A program made the translations under genes and the position numbers. 64,000 nt of DNA from Diabrotica undecimpunctata (Eukaryota; Arthropoda; Insecta; Coleoptera; Chrysomelidae): the NCBI RefSeq assembly GCF_040954645.1, contig NC_092813.1:20333735-20397734 (forward strand), in the 5' to 3' direction. Below the pieces are notes generated by a model. That model made no database searches and was not told the DNA's origin. It saw only the letters and a program-made list of their open reading frames with translations. The stretch's first letter is position 1. Every line of letters starts with the position of its first letter. Below, piece after piece: positions 10,177 through 20,357 of this stretch.

Positions 10177-13100
10177 TTAATAAAAACGTTGTAAAGCGGC
10201 CAAAAAAGCTTCCGCTGTCAAATCACTAGCTAATTCAAGATTTAAAGCCTTAGTAGCGCAACATACAAATAGACACAAATAGGGCTTTTGAGTTCTAACT
10301 CCCCTGTAACGAGACATGGTTATCGAAAACGGTCCACTATAATCTAACCCACAAATCGAAAAGGGTTTAATGGCACCGAGACGAAATTTAGGCAAATTAC
10401 CCATAGGGGGTTGTAAGTTTTTAGGAGATTGTTTCCAACATCTAATACATTTGGACAATACCGAATTAACGGCTTGTTTAGAAGACATTATCCAAAACCT
10501 TTGACTAACCAAAAACTGAGTACTCTTAAATCCAGCATGTAAATACTTCTCATGATAATGATGAACTAGAAGAGTAGTAAGACGAGATTTTTTTGGTAAC
10601 AAAAACGGGTGTTTTGCTTCATACGATAACGAAGACTGAGATAGACGACCACCTACTCTTAAACACTGAGTACTATCATCTGAAAATACTCCCAACTTAC
10701 GAAATGGTTTTGGAAAAGAATTTGATTGAAGATGTTCTTCAAAATACTTTTCTTGTGTAAATCTGACAAGAATAATCAACGAGTCTTCTAATTCTACGAA
10801 AGTCAAGGGTCCTGACCGTTTCGACCTTTTATAACGAGAGTTGTGCGCGAATCGCAACATAAAAGCCAAAATTCTTTGGATCGAGGTAAAAGACGATTTA
10901 TTTTTCAGCAAACAAGACAGAAAATGTTCCTCACGAGTGGAAACAAACACTAAAGCTTTCTTTATCTCTTCCAAAGAAGATTTTTCCTGCAATGAGGGAG
11001 GAACCTCTGGAAAAATTAATGGAATATTATACAAAAACGAAGGACCTGTTAACCAGTCTAATTTTGATAGAAAAGCGGCCGGTAGCATGCCTCGCGAAGG
11101 CGCATCGGCTGCATTATTTCGAGATTCGATATAATGCCAAGAATAATTTTGACTATGGGACTGGATATACGAAATGAGATTTGCGACGAAAGTTTTGAAT
11201 CTCGAGTGGGAGCTTTTAATCCAGTGCAATACGATTTGAGAATCTAACCAAGCATACACATTTTGAAATATTATATGCTTCCACGACTCTAACACAAACG
11301 ACATAAGTTTTACCAAATGAACAGCAGCTAACAATTCTAATCGAGGTATAGTAATCTGTTTTATAGGAGCTACTTTCGATTTGGCACACAGTAAATTAAC
11401 TTGAACTAGGTTACGAGTATCAATACTACGAATATAAACGACACAAGCATATCCCTTTTCACTAGCATCGGCAAATCCATGAAGCTCTAAGATGGGACAT
11501 GAGGAAATATTCAAAAAACGAGGAATTTTGAACTGTGAAATAAGAGATAGTTCGCTCTTATATTGTTCCCATACCCGAATTATTTCCGAAGGAGGACGAT
11601 CATCCCATTTAAGACCGGTTGCCCAAAGTTGTTGGATTAAATGTTTAATAAAAAAGGTAATAGGTGTTAAGTAACCACAAGGATCATAAATTCGAGCTAA
11701 TTCGGACAAAAACGATCTTTTAGTACAAGGGACGTCTTGCAATTTGACTGAAAATTGAAAGACGTCGGACTGTGCAATCCACTTCAAACCAAGGATTTTT
11801 AATGAAGGACCATTTGCTTCTGGATCAAAATTAATGGAGTGAGGATTAATATGGGATTCAGGAAATTGCGACAACAATTTGGATTCATTCGAACACCATT
11901 TCCGTAATTCAAAGCCTCCTAACTTTAACAAAGCGACTAATTCGTCAACTAAAGTTTGTGCTTCTTCGAGAGTCGAAGCACCAAAAACAAAATCATCAAT
12001 ATACGAAGCGTGACGAATAAGCGAGACGGCGTTAGGAAAACGAGAGCCTTCGTCTAATGCTAATTGTTGGAGAGTTCTTAAAGCGAGATACGGCGAAGAT
12101 ACTATTCCAAAAGTAAGAGTTAATAAACGATATTCCTGAATTTCCTCAGCGCTAGAAAATCTCCATAACACGCGTTGATAATCCGTGTGTTTAGGAGCAA
12201 CTAAAATATTACGATACATCTGACGAATGTCCGCACACAGCGCAAAACGATTAAGTCTAAAATTCAACAACAGCGAGACTATGTTCTGTTGCAGCTTAGG
12301 ACCGACCAGTAAATAGTCGTTTAAAGATTTACCGCGACTGGGACTTTTCTGAGACGCATTATATACAACTCGAATTTTACTTGAAACACTATCTGGTTTC
12401 ACAACGCAATGATGTGGAATATAATACTTTCCCCTTTTCTTTTCGGCATTAGAGACTAACTGCATATGACCTAAATCAAGATACTCCTGCATATGAAAAG
12501 AATATTCTTTTTTCAAACTTGGTTGACGAGATAAGCGTCGTTCTAATGATAGCAATCTATTTAAAGCAATATCATAGCTATCTTGCAAACAAGGCGGCGA
12601 TTCACGAAAAGGCAAAGATACAACATATTTACCCGAGACATCCCGATTATGCGTTTCCAGATAAATGTTCTCACATAGAACGTCTTCTGGTTCTGAAACT
12701 GGCTTTTCCGGTACGTTTTCCAGTTCCCAAAATTTCGTTAACGAAGAATTTAGTGGGTCTTCAATATCTGAAAGACAAACAAGCGAAGTCGACGAAAGGT
12801 TAGGTGTGCTAGTAGGTCCTAACAAAATATAACCAAAAACGGTATTTAGGGCATCTGGTTGTCCCGCTTTACCTTCAATTTTACCTTCTAACAACACCTT
12901 CGAAAATATGCTACAACCAATTAACAAATCTATAGATTGACTACAGTTAAATTCGGGATCGGCTAACTTCAAATTTTTAATATAATTCCACGTCGATATG
13001 TCAATTTTGGTGCTCGGCAAATCCGAGCAAACCCGATCTGTAATAATAGCCTCCAAGTGAAACACCGGTGACTCCTGATGACGAGGTTGGATAGAAAAAC

Positions 13101-14670
13101 TTATTTGACCTTGATTCAGTTTCGTTTGCATCGAATTGAGTCCGTTAACTTCAAATGAACAAGGAGTTTTAGGCCAGCCTAATCTACTGGCAGCTTTGCG
13201 ACTAATGAACGAACTCATTGAACCTGAATCTAGAAGACATCTCAAGGGCTGTTTACACCCCTTACTATCAATCGCGTGAACTAAAACAGTACCGAGCAAG
13301 ATTTCCTTTTTTGTCTCGTTTTTCTTCCCTACAAAACTAGCAGCACAATGTGATATTTCAGGCGAATTTTGTTCGACTCCCGATGCCCCTGGATTATTAG
13401 TATTTTCTATGGACGACTGACTATTAGAACGATTTCTATCAAAGTGTAACAAACTATTATGAAGGTGACTATTACATTTACTACATTTAAAGGCCTTTGG
13501 ACACGACTTGACAGAATGATTAGCCTGATTAAGACACCTAAAACACGAGGACGATTCTTTACAAAATTGGTATCTTTCTTTTGGAGATTTTTTCAAAAAC
13601 AACGAGCAATGGTTAAGAAAATGACTTTGTTTACATAAAGCACAACATATTGACGACGAATTTGTAACAAAGGATGAACTACTATTATGCCTTGACTCAT
13701 TGGAATGTTTATAATTACACTTTGGCTCCGTATAAGTTGGAGCCCTCGACGATTTCTTAGATTCACTTAAGCTACTATTCAAATTATCGTAAGCAATGTA
13801 CTGAGTTTCAATAAACTCTACCAATTTTTGAAATGACGGGATTTTATTCGATTTATTTTCTAACTCAAATAACTTTACTGAATCCGCGTCTAATTTCGAC
13901 AAAAGTAAATTAAACATAATAAAATCCCAATGTTCTGTCGGAAGACCTAATGTTTTCAATGCGGCTAAATTTTCTAAAAACGTATCTACTAATTTAGCCA
14001 GATTTTTCGAATTAACTACCGATATTTTCTGTACGCCCAAGATCGCATCCCAATGCGCGGTCGCACAACGACGAACATTTGTGTAGCGTTTAACAATTAG
14101 ATCGTAAGCAATTTGATAATTATCGCTATTTATTGACAAATTACGAATCAAACTAAATGGAGTCCCTTCTAAACATCCTTTCAAATACTTAAACTTTTCT
14201 ACGTCTGCTAGGCCTGCGTTATTATGTACAACCGAATTATATAAATCTAAAAATGAACTAAACTCCTTAAAATCACCCTTAAATTTAGGCAGCTCTATTT
14301 TAGGCAAGCGAATATTTGATTGTGGAACTACTACCGATCTAAATGGTTCTGGAGTTTCAAATTGTGGCTCAAATAATTCCGCACTAAATAGTTTTATTTT
14401 ATAAAATTGTTCCAAAAATAATTCCCGAACATTTTCTTCAACCCTCGTATCCGCGTCTGGTACAGAAAGAATATTACTAATAATATTAGTGTGATGTTTT
14501 AAGAACTCTTCGCGAATCGAATCTAAATCCTCTAGTCTAATTTTAAATAAAGGGCGAATAGAAACGTCTGAAAGGGACTTAAAACCTAAATCGAAAATTA
14601 ACTGAATATCATTTAACGCAGTTTTTCTTAAAAATTTGAGTTTCCTATTCTTTTCTTCAAGTTTTTCCAT
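10177..14670 (-). CDS. BEL/Pao Gag-Pol polyprotein lacking the integrase core
   Basis: The single uninterrupted frame of 1497 codons starts at ATG 14670 (MEKLEEKNRK). The DUF1759-like Gag region begins near residue 120 (LPKIELPKFKGDF). Zinc knuckles at about 343-410 include CALCKQSHFLNHC and CFRCLNQANHSVKSC. The aspartic protease has CLLDSGSMSSFIS near 480. RT has a motif A Asp (ALCADIRQMYRNI) and YIDDFVFG near 890. RNase H shows ELHGFADAS near 1063, then WLDSQIVLHWI and ADAPSRG. Integrase has its H2C2 zinc module near 1370-1410 and the first Asp (CGLDYSGPF). The frame ends after AALQRFY, before the second Asp and the Glu, and the usual C-terminal DUF5641 is missing. It should make cDNA but cannot integrate it alone. 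Full BEL polyproteins are about 1700-1900 residues. Confidence 0.92.
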   Translation of the reverse strand: MEKLEEKNRKLKFLRKTALNDIQLIFDLGFKSLSDVSIRPLFKIRLEDLDSIREEFLKHHTNIISNILSVPDADTRVEENVRELFLEQFYKIKLFSAELFEPQFETPEPFRSVVVPQSNIRLPKIELPKFKGDFKEFSSFLDLYNSVVHNNAGLADVEKFKYLKGCLEGTPFSLIRNLSINSDNYQIAYDLIVKRYTNVRRCATAHWDAILGVQKISVVNSKNLAKLVDTFLENLAALKTLGLPTEHWDFIMFNLLLSKLDADSVKLFELENKSNKIPSFQKLVEFIETQYIAYDNLNSSLSESKKSSRAPTYTEPKCNYKHSNESRHNSSSSFVTNSSSICCALCKQSHFLNHCSLFLKKSPKERYQFCKESSSCFRCLNQANHSVKSCPKAFKCSKCNSHLHNSLLHFDRNRSNSQSSIENTNNPGASGVEQNSPEISHCAASFVGKKNETKKEILLGTVLVHAIDSKGCKQPLRCLLDSGSMSSFISRKAASRLGWPKTPCSFEVNGLNSMQTKLNQGQISFSIQPRHQESPVFHLEAIITDRVCSDLPSTKIDISTWNYIKNLKLADPEFNCSQSIDLLIGCSIFSKVLLEGKIEGKAGQPDALNTVFGYILLGPTSTPNLSSTSLVCLSDIEDPLNSSLTKFWELENVPEKPVSEPEDVLCENIYLETHNRDVSGKYVVSLPFRESPPCLQDSYDIALNRLLSLERRLSRQPSLKKEYSFHMQEYLDLGHMQLVSNAEKKRGKYYIPHHCVVKPDSVSSKIRVVYNASQKSPSRGKSLNDYLLVGPKLQQNIVSLLLNFRLNRFALCADIRQMYRNILVAPKHTDYQRVLWRFSSAEEIQEYRLLTLTFGIVSSPYLALRTLQQLALDEGSRFPNAVSLIRHASYIDDFVFGASTLEEAQTLVDELVALLKLGGFELRKWCSNESKLLSQFPESHINPHSINFDPEANGPSLKILGLKWIAQSDVFQFSVKLQDVPCTKRSFLSELARIYDPCGYLTPITFFIKHLIQQLWATGLKWDDRPPSEIIRVWEQYKSELSLISQFKIPRFLNISSCPILELHGFADASEKGYACVVYIRSIDTRNLVQVNLLCAKSKVAPIKQITIPRLELLAAVHLVKLMSFVLESWKHIIFQNVYAWLDSQIVLHWIKSSHSRFKTFVANLISYIQSHSQNYSWHYIESRNNAADAPSRGMLPAAFLSKLDWLTGPSFLYNIPLIFPEVPPSLQEKSSLEEIKKALVFVSTREEHFLSCLLKNKSSFTSIQRILAFMLRFAHNSRYKRSKRSGPLTFVELEDSLIILVRFTQEKYFEEHLQSNSFPKPFRKLGVFSDDSTQCLRVGGRLSQSSLSYEAKHPFLLPKKSRLTTLLVHHYHEKYLHAGFKSTQFLVSQRFWIMSSKQAVNSVLSKCIRCWKQSPKNLQPPMGNLPKFRLGAIKPFSICGLDYSGPFSITMSRYRGVRTQKPYLCLFVCCATKALNLELASDLTAEAFLAALQRFY

Positions 14671-14959
14671 TTTAAATTTTTAACAAGTTTCAATAATATT
14701 ATACAAACGAAAAGGTATAAAAATGTGGTCTAAAACCCCGAAATTACCGATTTGTAATTCGATACTTTATTAAAACGACGATAATTCCCTTCTAAAAAGT
14801 CCCATATGGTCCACTTTACAAAAAGGTCATAAATTATTCTCGAGCCGCGACAAGAGACGCAAACTTAAGATAAGAACCCTCAAAACGATAAAAAATACGA
14901 CGAGACGAAACCAACCATTCAAATTTAAATATAACAAAAAATATTTTTTCAATAAATGA
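14671..14959 (-). other. Leader of the BEL/Pao element
   Basis: The untranslated leader lies between the primer-binding site and the gag-pol start. No ORF or repeat is visible. It would hold packaging and dimerisation signals, which I cannot recognise by eye. Confidence 0.5.
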
Positions 14960-14960
14960 G

Positions 14961-14984
14961 TTCAAATCCGGCTAGATAGGCCAA
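14961..14984 (-). other. Primer-binding site of the BEL/Pao element
   Basis: After the 5' LTR end (CCCCACA) and one spacer base, the minus strand reads TGGCCTATCTAGCC and then GGATTTGAAC. The complement ends in CCA and contains GTTCAAATCC, the shape of a tRNA T-arm, so the complementarity may extend through the acceptor stem into the T-loop. I cannot say which tRNA. Confidence 0.6.
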
Positions 14985-15402
14985 TGTGGGGTATTAACAA
15001 ACAAATGTACTATTACAAATTAATAGTACTTAATTAACAGAACTATTCCTTCGGTAACTCTGGCGAGAAAATGGACTTTTCCTCATTGGTGCAAATAATT
15101 ATTAAAATTTAAATGGTTGCAATAAACAATCAAAAACAATTTATAGGTTTAGGTAAAACTAGGTAAAAACTTACCGCTGGGTCTAATTAGCAGGGTTTGC
15201 ACTACAAAACAACGAACGAAATCAATTCAATATGCGTGCATGGGTTCCCGTGCCGGGTTGCGTCTATTCTTTTCAACGACTGGTGCTCTTCTCTCCAAGG
15301 GACGCATTCCACGAGCCCGATGGCGGTACTTATAGGGATCGTAGGAATACAGGGAGGACAAATGTATTGATTAATTTATACAACCATATTCAAATTTAAA
15401 CA
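14985..15402 (-). repeat. 5' LTR of the BEL/Pao element
   Basis: The LTR is 418 bp with the same ends as 9550-9967, flanked on the outside by CTAAT (15403-15407). The block-B sequence continues beyond it, showing that the target lay at the left end of a block-B jockey relic. Confidence 0.9.
15327..15336 (-). promoter_or_regulatory. Candidate TATA box in the BEL 5' LTR
   Basis: The minus strand reads CCTATAAGTA here, the only TATA-like element placed centrally in the LTR, with GC-richer sequence downstream. Position and sequence suit the LTR promoter. It is duplicated in the 3' LTR near 9892-9901. Confidence 0.4.
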
Positions 15403-17940
15403 CTAATTATGTCCATAAATATTAAGGGCATATCTAGAGATAAAGACACTTTACTTTACTTAACTTTATCAGACATGTGCGCTTAGCACAAATGTGACGT
15501 ATTTCTAATGCAGAAAACATATAGAGGGCCAAACCTAGGGTATTTGGTATTAAACGGATCCCTGAAAATCACATAATAAATGTAAAAGTGCCCTGCCGGC
15601 AAGAAAGTAAAGGAAAACTTAAATGAGAGGACAAAACCAGTCAGCTGAGGTAACCTTTCAACTATGTTGAGCTTGGATCCACTATCTACGTATATAATGA
15701 ACAATATTACGGTTCCTGACTGAGGATCTGAGCACAAAGCTTATTAGAAAATTTGTACCAAAAACACAACAATTACTGATATCCAAAGTCTGTAGACAAT
15801 CAAAGCAAAGACAAAGTTGTTACCTTGCTTAAACCTGGCAAAAACTCCAACGACCACAAAAGCTATCGGTTAATATATTTATTTTGTCAGCTATACAAAA
15901 TACTTCTGCATATAATCCTTAATATAATTTTACCGATAATAGAACATTTACACAACCCATATCAGTAAATACTAGGATTTTTATTACGTAGACGATACAT
16001 CTCCTGTTGCACAACCAAAAACTTTTGTTGCTGAAGTTGAAAAAAATCTAAATCATATCTTAAACACAGTAAAAAAATAGATACAAGGTTGAATGCTCGA
16101 ATAAATGAACTTTGATAAAATAAAGGCAGATATCGAGCACAGTTTTATTAATTAAATGTTGCCCAAGTTCTTTCGCTCCCTAGAGCATCTTGGGTATCTG
16201 AAATAAGCCAAGAAATGTTTTTTTAAAGGAAGAAATTTGTAAAGTTGAACATAACACGACACTAGACAAGGACAAACAGTTTAAAATTATTTAAAAAAGT
16301 CGAAGATACATTCTGGTCGACAACAGGAGAGAGAATGGCTCCCGGTATTAACGGAAATGTTAAGGCGACATGTGAGATATGACATTTTGGATGGCAGTCA
16401 CAATCATGTAAATGTGATCTGCACATTTTAAAATTCTATGTAACTAAGCATTGACCAAAGGTCCAACTAACACTACTATAGGAAATTAACTAGATTAATC
16501 TAGTTAAAATATTCTATATGTCATATTTCATTAGTTAATTTCCTGTAGTATTGTCAGTTGGACCTTTGGTCAATGCGTAGTTACATAGAATTTTGAAATG
16601 CCTAGATCAGATCTACATGATTGTGACTTTCCATCCAAGCTGTCATATGTCACATGTCACCTTAACATTTCCGTTAATACCGGGAGCCATTCTCTCTCCT
16701 GTTACCGACCAGAATAGCTTCGACTTTTTTAAATAATTTTAAAGTGTTTGTCCTTGTCTAGTGTAGTGTTATGTTCAACTTTATGTTTATTTTGTGTTTC
16801 TGACATTCTGCAATTATTGTTGGATAGCTCAAAATTGACAAAGTAAGTCAAAACGTTAATCACAAAAAACTTTTATCATCCATTAACTTCGAGTTTTTAT
16901 CAAGGTTAATCAATTTTTTCATTTAAAAAAACGTTTCTTGGCTTATTTTAGATGCCCCTGAAGATACTCTAGGGAGCTAAAGTACTTGGGCAAGATTTAA
17001 TCAATAAAACTGTGCTCGATATCTGCCTTTATCTTATCAAAGTACAATAAAAATAGACTATGAATCAATTTTAAGCCAAACCCCGGAAAGAGTCAGGTGT
17101 GCTCCTTCAATGTCCCTAACAGAGACGCTTTCACAAATCTGAACATCCAATAGTGTCATGAAATTCTTAAACTCTGGACTTGCTATAAATACCTTGAAGA
17201 TAATTTGTATCACACCTTGTCATTCACAGAACTTCACTACAACTAAATGGCAAACTATAACCAGAAAAATAATGTTTTTCGCAAACTTTTCAGCTAAAAA
17301 TGGGAAGCACATCCTTCAACCTTTAAAACGTAGACGTAGACGTAGATGCTTGCACTCTACGCTTTTGCTGCCGAATATATCTTGCCAGTATGGATGACAT
17401 CAACACATACTTAATACATAGATTTTGCTATAAATTAGTCAGCCAAATTCAGCGGATATTAAGACTCACATCCATACATAAGCTCTAGAATATCGTAGTT
17501 ATCAATCCACCTAATATTCAAAGATAAGTAGCTAGAGAAGAACGAAACCAAGTCTAGATTCGCTGCCCTAGAATAGGGCAGCGAAAAGAAAATAGAATAA
17601 GCTCTCCTCGCCATCTGAACCCTCGAGAGGAATTTCCTTATGGTAGCTATCTTCCTAAAATCTTCCAGGACGGCTCTGGCCTACAAACACCGGTTAACCT
17701 GTGTGAATGTGGGGTGGTACAAGATGCATCCCACCTTCTTAAATGACTTTGCCCTTCAAATCGCTCTTTTCTGAAGTGACAAGGTTCAATTATTTGAACT
17801 GAACATATAAAGTACAGTCAGTAAGCTATTGCTTTTAAAAATCATTACAAATTTGACACTAACTATACTTATATTGATTACATATTACCCCTAAATAGAA
17901 GATAAAACATTCAGAAGTATGTAAATGATTAAAGGTCCGC
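15403..17940 (+). repeat. Repeat block B, copy 1: decayed jockey-type RT
   Basis: The stretch aligns with 24088-25930. Shared landmarks are ATATCTAGAGATAAAGACAC, GTTGAGCTTGGATC, ACAAAAGCTATCGG, ATGAATCAATTTTAAGCC and AACCGGTTAACNTGTGTG-type pieces. Translated in shifting plus-strand frames it shows LKPGKNSNDHKSY (RT fingers), a GVE/EVEKNLNH segment after motif C, and the downstream AAEY and LSIHLI pieces of a jockey/I-group ORF2. There are many stops. A foldback element sits inside it at about 16084-17041, and the BEL element borders its left end. Confidence 0.6.
16084..17041. mobile_element. Long foldback (inverted-repeat) element in block B
   Basis: Two arms of about 380 and 510 bp are imperfect inverted copies: 16107-16489 against 16531-17041. 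Examples are GGCAGATATCGAGCACAG against CTGTGCTCGATATCTGCC, and CAAAGGTCCAACTA against the TTGGACCTTTGG region. The centre at about 16495 holds the palindrome AACTAGATTAATCTAGTT. The right arm has about 130 extra bases near 16790-16915. The flanks share ACAnTAAAAAnTAGA at both ends, and block B copy 2 has a single copy of this (about 24992-25010), so it is an insertion. It could be a foldback DNA element or two opposed SINE-like units. No ORF. Confidence 0.7.
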
Positions 17941-18360
17941 GTATTAACAAGAACTAATGCCAAGGTCAAACACGTATATAAAGACAGCAACGTCGTACAA
18001 GAAGCTAAATCTCAATGCTAAAGTTGCGCTGGCTATATCCAAAGGCTTTATAATAACTGCATTGCCAAGTTAAATTGGGAGGATGCCCCAAGAGAAAAAA
18101 TGTCCTTAGGACTTCCACAAATGAAGGGGGAAGGTAACATGAGGTCAGATTTAGGAATCATGAGACTATCTACCGACCCATCATATTTATCAACACATGC
18201 CTGTTCAACTACCTGCTATCCTACCTATAGTCAATACTCATCTGTTGGGGACTATCAAATCAATTACATGTAATCAAACAAACCAGAATAAAAAAAGTTA
18301 TCCCAGGAAAGGCACTTCAGAAATATTGACATAAATTTTTAAAACGTTATTTACGTGGCT
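17940..18360 (+). repeat. Repeat block C, copy 1
   Basis: The stretch aligns with 21085-21480. Shared strings include ACTAATGCCAAGGTCAAAC, TATATCCAAAGGCT, AACTGCATTGCCAAGTTAAA and TTATCCCAGGAAA. I see no reading frame that both copies share, so it is probably noncoding mobile-element debris. Confidence 0.65.
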
Positions 18361-18659
18361 AATTAAAATTTTTAATGAAAAGTAAAAGATTAGCCATTTG
18401 TTATGGGGTTCAAAGAAGAACCTTCACGATGTTAATTTTTTGAGATATGATTGGATGTTTTCTCTTCATTGCATACTGAGACGCCCAAGTGGCATTCTTC
18501 TGTGCTAACTTCCTTCCATACCAGTTTTACAAGTTTGACATCTTGGCGTCTATGCATGTGTCCGATCTACCTTAAGCAATTTATTTTCCTAAACAATATC
18601 GTTATAAGAGCTTTCTTTATTCAGTATGTGTTCTTCTTCAATACAGATTTGTAGCAATA

Positions 18660-19090
18660 TGATAATGAGGTTAAAACAATTTTCCTATTATTTTCCTTTC
18701 AAATATTCGTAGTTCTTCTTTATCTCTTTAAGTCATTGTCCATGATTCGCATCTATGTATTAAAATAGGTAAAAAGTTTAAATTATGATCTGTATTTCTT
18801 TAGTGGCATTATTATTAACCGTGATTATTTATCTAAAATATTTAAAGTGTTCCATATTAATGAAATTGTAGTTGTTAACTTTAATATTTTATCAAGATTT
18901 ATTAAATTGGTCTCTTCTGTTGATTCGCTTGTATTTGGTTTTCATTTCGTTGATTTTAAGTAAAACGTTTTTCGTGCTCTCTTCACTTTATTGAAGATGT
19001 TTGCGGACGGGAGAGTTTCTTATGAGATCTATATCATTAGCACATGCTAGGAGTGCTTTGTACGTTGGCCCGTTAATGGATTACATCTTA
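18660..19090 (-). pseudogene. Minus-strand non-LTR RT relic in block A, copy 2
   Basis: On the minus strand the stretch reads LACANDIDLIRNS (motif C region, YADD degraded), KINEMKTKYKRIN, and further downstream CESWTM and ELRIFERKIIGK. These match the RT thumb and C-terminal part of insect non-LTR RTs in the right order. There are stops and frameshifts throughout. It is the same family as the 7380-7660 relic. Confidence 0.55.
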
Positions 19091-19369
19091 AATAGGCCTC
19101 ATTTCTATTTTAGTAAGATGTTCATTAATTTTTTGACTATTTGAATCGAGAATTTATATTTTATTCGACTGTTTTATAACACAGTGTTTCTTGGTGCATA
19201 TTTTCATCTTTGGTTTTTTGTTTCCCGTATCATGAGTATAAGGATTTTGCTGGATATCCACATAGGGAACCTGGTGGTATGTACATGATGTTTCCATAAC
19301 CAACGATCGAAAATTTGTCTTATTGTAAAGTCATGATGATTTTACTAGGAAATATAGTGTTGTTTAATA

Positions 19370-20350
19370 ATGTGCTTAATTAAACACATATACCAAAACG
19401 CAATAGCCAGTGTTAGAGTGGGTGATCGTCAAACCCAGAAATTCCCGATAAAACGTGGAGTACGTCAGGGGGACACCACATCGCCGAAACTGTTCACTAC
19501 GCTTTTGGAATATATAATATGTAAAAGAGCAAAACTGACCGACAAGTGCATAAATATAAATGGAGAAAAGCTTAGCCATATAAAGTTTGCAGATGATATT
19601 GTACTAATAGCTGATAGGATATATGAGGCCAAAGAACTTTTAAATCAGCTCTACCTTTCCTCGCTAGAAGGGGGATTGAAAATAAATATGTCTAAAACCA
19701 AGATGATGACAAATCTTGTAGTCAGCGAAGATTTATGCGTAGGAACAAGATTCATAGACCAGGTAATGGCCTATAAATACTTAGGTCATGAGATTCGCAT
19801 AAGAAAAAAAAACCAAACCGTTGAGCGTCTCCGTCGTATAAGACTGACTTGGGCAGCCTTCGGCAAGCTGAACCATATTTTCAAATCGTGTGATATACCA
19901 ATATGCCTTAAAAGAAAAACGTTTAATCAGTGTGTTTTGCCAGTGTTAACTTACGGTACGGAAACGTTGACCATGACAAGGAGAATAGTTCACAAAATCC
20001 GTGTGTGTCAAAGGGCGATGGAGCGTGCTATGTTGGGCGTTTCACTACGAGACAAGATCCCAAATCGCCAGCTACGACAAAGAACAGGAGTGGCTGATAC
20101 AGTAGAGAGAGTAGCAACACTGAAATGGAACTGGGCAGGTCACGTGGCTCGAATGACAGATAATAGATGGACAAAGCGGATACTGCAATGGAGACCAAGA
20201 GATGATGCCTACCGAAGCAGAGGTCGTCCACCAACACGTTGGACTGACGATCTAAAACGTCATAGGAATTGGATGCAAGAGGCACAAGATCGAAATAGAT
20301 GGAAAATTATGAGGGAGATCTATGTCCAGCAGTGGATAAGCGAAGATTGA
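19370..20350 (+). CDS. RTE-type reverse transcriptase C-terminal half, intact frame
   Basis: The 326-codon frame covers the back half of an RTE-clade ORF2. It begins just before motif B (GVRQGDTTSPKLFTTLLE). Motif C reads IKFADDIVLIAD (residues 70-81), followed by the GLKINMSKTKMM segment. Then come the thumb (YKYLGHEIR) and the RTE-type C-terminal domain with VLTYGTETLTM, LKWNWAGHVARM and RGRPPTRWTDDL, ending WISED. No frame break, so the insertion is fairly recent. The apparent ATG is made of two bases of the target plus the first base of the insertion, so it is not the element's own start. Motif A is missing, so it is inactive. Confidence 0.9.
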   Translation: MCLIKHIYQNAIASVRVGDRQTQKFPIKRGVRQGDTTSPKLFTTLLEYIICKRAKLTDKCININGEKLSHIKFADDIVLIADRIYEAKELLNQLYLSSLEGGLKINMSKTKMMTNLVVSEDLCVGTRFIDQVMAYKYLGHEIRIRKKNQTVERLRRIRLTWAAFGKLNHIFKSCDIPICLKRKTFNQCVLPVLTYGTETLTMTRRIVHKIRVCQRAMERAMLGVSLRDKIPNRQLRQRTGVADTVERVATLKWNWAGHVARMTDNRWTKRILQWRPRDDAYRSRGRPPTRWTDDLKRHRNWMQEAQDRNRWKIMREIYVQQWISED

Positions 20351-20357
20351 ATGATAT
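19372..20357 (+). mobile_element. 5'-truncated RTE-type retrotransposon insertion
   Basis: This 986-bp segment is absent from block A copy 1. It is flanked by TAATAAT at 19365-19371 and 20358-20364, so it is a target-primed insertion truncated at its 5' end. The 3' end is a short ATGATAT followed by the AAT-rich target, in line with the simple-repeat tails of RTE elements. Its only ORF is intact. Confidence 0.85.

Larger units (their letters stand above)
9550..15402 (-). mobile_element. BEL/Pao LTR retrotransposon, recent, integrase-truncated
   Basis: A 5853-bp element on the minus strand has two 418-bp LTRs, flanked by the 5-bp duplication CTAAT (9545-9549 and 15403-15407). Between the LTRs lie a PBS, one long gag-pol ORF and a polypurine tract. 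The domain order (DUF1759-type Gag, CCHC knuckles, DUF1758-type protease, RT, RNase H, integrase) is that of BEL/Pao. The LTRs look identical base for base, so the insertion is young. A paralogous empty site is at 24086-24110. Integrase is cut short. Confidence 0.9.

Noticed and set aside
10841..12803. Plus-strand open frames within the BEL element
   Set aside because: They are shadows of the long minus-strand polyprotein frame and contain no motif.
14961..14984. A tRNA gene at the BEL 5' LTR border
   Set aside because: The tRNA-like T-arm and CCA string is part of the primer-binding site; there is no cloverleaf or 5' half.
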